The position numbers and the translations under genes were made by a program. Source: a virus. Taken from it: DNA of 43,141 bases. Positions 41,101-43,141 of the stretch are shown one piece after another. Under the pieces are notes generated by a model that saw only the letters and a program-made list of their open reading frames with translations, had not been told where the DNA came from and searched no databases. Within the stretch, counting starts at the first letter, position 1, and every line of letters begins with the position of its first letter. The stretch is from positions 1 to 43,141 of IMG/VR virus record IMGVR_UViG_3300040759_000021. One strand, 5' to 3'.

Positions 41101-43141
41101 CCATCAAATCAGCGAGCTGTTCGTAATGGAGTCCGCCGTCTTCAAAAATACCTCTAGGCATTTCTCGAACGATTTCTTTTCCAAAATCTCGAACAAGCGA
41201 TTTCCGATCAAGCTTGAGATCGGCTTTCGTACCATCCGGAAGTTCACTCGATTTAATCGCGCCAAGCAATTTATATTCTGGGCGGCCGTTGACTTCAGCG
41301 GTGATTTGATCCTCGACCGATTTGCGTTCAATTTTGTATTGCTTGGAGCGTTCGCGTTCCACGGCCTTCATGTTTTTAGCCGTCAGATCATCATTGGCAG
41401 CGGCTCTGGCTTCTTGAATTGTTTTCGTGTATTTTGCTGCATCATCTGGGTTCATTATCTTGTGAGGATCTGAAAACAAAGGATGAAGTCCGACTGCATT
41501 TCTCGCGTCTGCGAGTTCTTCGTCAGTCGCAAGCATTCGGTCAAATGCATTTCTAACCTCGGGAGTCAGCGTAACATCGGGATGCGCCATGAGCGTTTTG
41601 TACGCGTGTATCATCCAAGCTTTGAATGACGCAAACGCCTCTCTCAGTTTTGAAGTAGGTGCCTTACCCTCCATCAAGTATTTCTCAAAGCCCTCAGCGA
41701 TTTTTTCGTGCTGCTCGCGAGTAAAATCGGAAGCTGGTTTTTTCTGAAGATCTTCTAGTTCTTGCCGTGATGCCCTTAAATGAAGATTATTCTCAAAGTT
41801 TCTATCTTCGTAAAAAAGTTCTTTTTTGTTGTTTTCTCTTTCAATTTCCTTTTCTATCCGTTTTATTTTATCTCTTATCGGCGCAGATTCATCGGCACCT
41901 GCAAATTCACGCAGCGCTTGATATATCTCTTTCGTGCGCTCAGAAGCGTCCGGTCGAGCCGCTATGTCTCCAAGTACTTTCGTAAATAAGTGCCCTGTTT
42001 CATGTAAGAATGTCGAAAGGTCTGCATCCTTCAAAAGCGAAATAGTGGTTTTATCTGGGTGGAAGGTGATGCCACCAAGAGTTTTATCACCACCGTTTTG
42101 AGCGAAATCAAAAAAATCTTTAGGTGCGGTCGCACGAGCCTGATTCGTTTCGAGCGCTTTCTTGATCGTTTCATTATCGGTACCTTGAATGTCGATACCA
42201 TGATTCCGCAAATATTTATCCATTTCGATAAGCGATTCGCGCTGATCGGCTTTTTCAGGATGGCGATTTCCTTCCGCGTATTGCTTCTGCCCACGGGCTT
42301 CGGCATCGACACGCTGGAGTAGTTCTGGAATCGAGTGTTCTTTCAGGTATCCAGCTTCATGCGCGCTTTCGGCTGCGCGATCGAGTTCCATCCCCATGCG
42401 TTTCGTGAGACCTGGAATATCCATCGCCTGAACGTCTGAACCCGGACCTTTTGTGTTCACTCCGCCTTTTGACTTAAGAAAATCGATGAGTGACTGACCA
42501 TAGGCTTCGCGTTCGCTTGGAATTTGACCATTTCTGAGACGATTCAAAATCGGGTCAAACTCGTCTATGTTTTTTGCTTGGAGTTGATCGGGCAATTCCC
42601 GGTTAATGTCGAGGTTATATCGCTGGAATAGTTCTTCTGGAGTCGTGTTTTCGGATTGAGCGAGCACGTTGAAAAAATTGTATAGGCTTGCGTTTTTGTC
42701 GGCAGTCGCCTTATCCATGCCGGTCGCCTGAAGTTTTTGGCTTACCTGTTCGATAACTCCGCGTCCGAGATCCTGATACTGACCTCCTGATTCAGCGACA
42801 CGGGCTTCATTCGTCATCGCAAGTTCACTCGCCCTTGCCGCTTCAGCAACGGTCGGTTGACCCGGATCAAGCGTCACATGGTCTGCCATCGCCAAATAAT
42901 CTTGCGGTTCAATTTTCGTAGACCAGTCAGCGAGCGGAATTTTTACCATTCCGCCGGAGTCTTTCGCCTGATCGAATTCCTTTTGAACGCCCAGGTCCGA
43001 TAAAACTTTCGGGAGTTCATCTGGTCCTTTTTTCTGGTACAACTGCTCAAGCGCATCGGGATCGGCGTAGACATTCTCGAGCGGGCCATTTTTAGTGAAT
43101 GCCGAAACGATCTCTTGGAATTTTGGCGGCAGAGTCGATTT
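38123..43141 (-). CDS. Giant virion protein, C-terminal part, with HExxH metallopeptidase motif
   Basis: This is the rest of the 2144-residue protein that starts at 1543 on the other side of the join. An HETGH zinc-peptidase motif lies at residues 852-856 in the context DLSTFLHETGHLF, a form seen in large polyvalent phage proteins that are thought to be injected with the DNA. Long charged helical segments follow. Near residue 2000 there is a hydrophobic segment (GAAAMLPSIIMVAM), and the sequence around FMRMFTMFYSYFNMKANLL resembles the LPD38-type C-terminal domain of such proteins. The likely role is an internal core/ejection protein that processes cell-envelope or virion proteins. An apparent start at 43042 is an internal TTG (Leu506), not the real start. 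Stop TAA is at 38123-38125. Confidence 0.88.
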   Translation of the reverse strand, partial: KSTLPPKFQEIVSAFTKNGPLENVYADPDALEQLYQKKGPDELPKVLSDLGVQKEFDQAKDSGGMVKIPLADWSTKIEPQDYLAMADHVTLDPGQPTVAEAARASELAMTNEARVAESGGQYQDLGRGVIEQVSQKLQATGMDKATADKNASLYNFFNVLAQSENTTPEELFQRYNLDINRELPDQLQAKNIDEFDPILNRLRNGQIPSEREAYGQSLIDFLKSKGGVNTKGPGSDVQAMDIPGLTKRMGMELDRAAESAHEAGYLKEHSIPELLQRVDAEARGQKQYAEGNRHPEKADQRESLIEMDKYLRNHGIDIQGTDNETIKKALETNQARATAPKDFFDFAQNGGDKTLGGITFHPDKTTISLLKDADLSTFLHETGHLFTKVLGDIAARPDASERTKEIYQALREFAGADESAPIRDKIKRIEKEIERENNKKELFYEDRNFENNLHLRASRQELEDLQKKPASDFTREQHEKIAEGFEKYLMEGKAPTSKLREAFASFKAWMIHAYKTLMAHPDVTLTPEVRNAFDRMLATDEELADARNAVGLHPLFSDPHKIMNPDDAAKYTKTIQEARAAANDDLTAKNMKAVERERSKQYKIERKSVEDQITAEVNGRPEYKLLGAIKSSELPDGTKADLKLDRKSLVRDFGKEIVREMPRGIFEDGGLHYEQLADLMGMDSGHELVMTLANTLPKEDVIRQEVDNEMRARYAYEDPAVNGQMQEEAMKAVHNAKESARLAFELKWIMDNKLGQYKDLMRKVGKRVLTAAEFKKQADTITATLSTRDLKPYLYQRAETKAANDAMDYALKGAWDKAFESKYQEFLNHELYKAVSEAQEDVQKSVDDFKDFNKKDEVLSKSRDMNLINAGRVILDKIGIGSVERGKEAEDYLKKLKSYGDPDQYNETMTQIQSLGTLNHYGDMPYGQFQAVKDSINAIWDLAKLNRQIEIQGQQMDRAEVIGALSTRIDELDADKTAKSRYYGEQSKMDNFKTGLLGVRAQLRRIEHWCDAMDGGNPDGSYRKYIWNPVFEGANKFRDESSAMEKKINALVQEHLKDMSYEAIPSDELEQGSAFKDKTFLLGAVLHSGNESNLRKLLLGYGWGHLDDNGNLDRSKWDEFIARMTSEGVLTKHDYDFVQGVWDLMEETKPDAQRAHKQRYGRYFSEITAEKFDTPFGEYKGGYYPAVVDRNVSLDPKNREAKALLDGDSQSSLFPRALNGFTKNRVEGYSAPLSLNLNLITSHIDQVLKFAHISPAVHDVARIVLDKEFSRKLTTHDSAIVHEALVPWLDRSVQQSVSSPGRSKTLDGIFKYLRNNSGMQIMFLNVKNVLQQVHGLSVAAVKVAPSDIAQGIKDYAFAPKATADMIAEKSTFMRNKLSEHGIEMEKTLRDITLNQNPAQKVGDFLRKNTYFLQTAAQNMVNIAVWKGAYDGAISQGHNESDAVNIADGAISQTQHNFAPESISSIEHQDPFMRMFTMFYSYFNMKANLLGSEFYKITKQMGLKQGLTRGLYVYGAAAMLPSIIMVAMSKGLSGNFYRNGDQDDWDDFLSQVGLTQLHEATGMVPIAGQFANAALNKFTSQKSYDDRVATSPAFEALGQAAALPAEAYLSIKKDKMDKHLTKDALTTLGLITGTPAGVLSKPIGYLNAVSSGKAHPTGAIDFTRGLITGQKGR
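43015..43141. repeat. Terminal direct repeat, right copy
   Basis: This is the second copy of the 127-base end repeat; it duplicates positions 1-127 exactly and should be counted once. Removing it gives a unique length of 43,014 bp. Confidence 0.95.

Noticed and set aside
40670-41473. 267-codon open frame on the plus strand
   Set aside because: It lies fully opposite the giant virion gene, has no neighbours on its strand and an unlikely Phe/His-rich composition; it is a shadow of the real gene.

Overview
The window is the complete genome of a tailed, short-tailed (podovirus-type) double-stranded DNA phage, written as an open linear contig. Its first 127 bases are repeated exactly as its last 127, so the unique sequence is about 43,014 bp and the map closes into a circle. 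The structural genes match the set known from Bordetella phage BPP-1 and its relatives: a Bbp17-type major capsid protein, a Bbp16-type cement protein, a Bbp19-type small protein, a T7-like connector/portal and T7-like tail-tube proteins. Two lipoproteins with clear lipoboxes suggest a Gram-negative host; the host cannot be named from the sequence. I see no integrase, tRNA gene, RNA polymerase, DNA polymerase, reverse transcriptase or CRISPR array.

Layout. (1) One long leftward (minus-strand) late block starts at the small terminase gene (16087), runs down to base 1, passes through the circular junction and ends at about 31.8 kb. In order it holds: terS, terL, an XRE-type regulator, a cupin-like gene, a small membrane protein, the portal, a Bbp19-like gene, scaffold, major capsid, cement, two small structural genes, tail tube A and B, two internal virion proteins, a 2144-residue giant virion protein that spans the junction, a tail spike/fibre, a second long repetitive fibre, and a lysis-like cassette (membrane coiled-coil protein, DUF5675-like protein, three small genes including a lipoprotein). 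(2) A 439-bp AT-rich region (16088-16526) separates this from (3) a rightward early block (16.5-23.9 kb) of more than 20 very small, mostly overlapping genes, including zinc ribbons, membrane peptides, a lipoprotein, a pentapeptide-repeat protein, a Ser-Gly/Arg repeat gene and a DPPH methyltransferase. (4) A leftward replication block (24.0-28.4 kb) encodes a TOPRIM/VirE-type primase-helicase, a VRR-NUC nuclease, an SF2 helicase and a Cro-like regulator. (5) A divergent rightward recombination block (28.4-31.9 kb) encodes a YqaJ-type exonuclease, a RecT annealing protein, a probable Acb2/Tad1-hairpin-type anti-defence protein, a structured non-coding stretch and a SEC-C zinc protein.

How it works together (inference). 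The early block would take over and protect the infected cell. The VirE primase-helicase, SF2 helicase, VRR-NUC nuclease and the YqaJ/RecT pair would replicate and recombine the DNA, with host polymerase supplying synthesis. The late block packages DNA, builds the particle and lyses the cell. The points I rate most worth checking are the Acb2-like protein with the structured non-coding stretch behind it, a lysis gene that seems to start at ATC, a broken or recoded small gene with one internal TAA, the hexanucleotide repeat gene, and an operator-like 12-mer shared between the XRE gene in the late block and an early gene.
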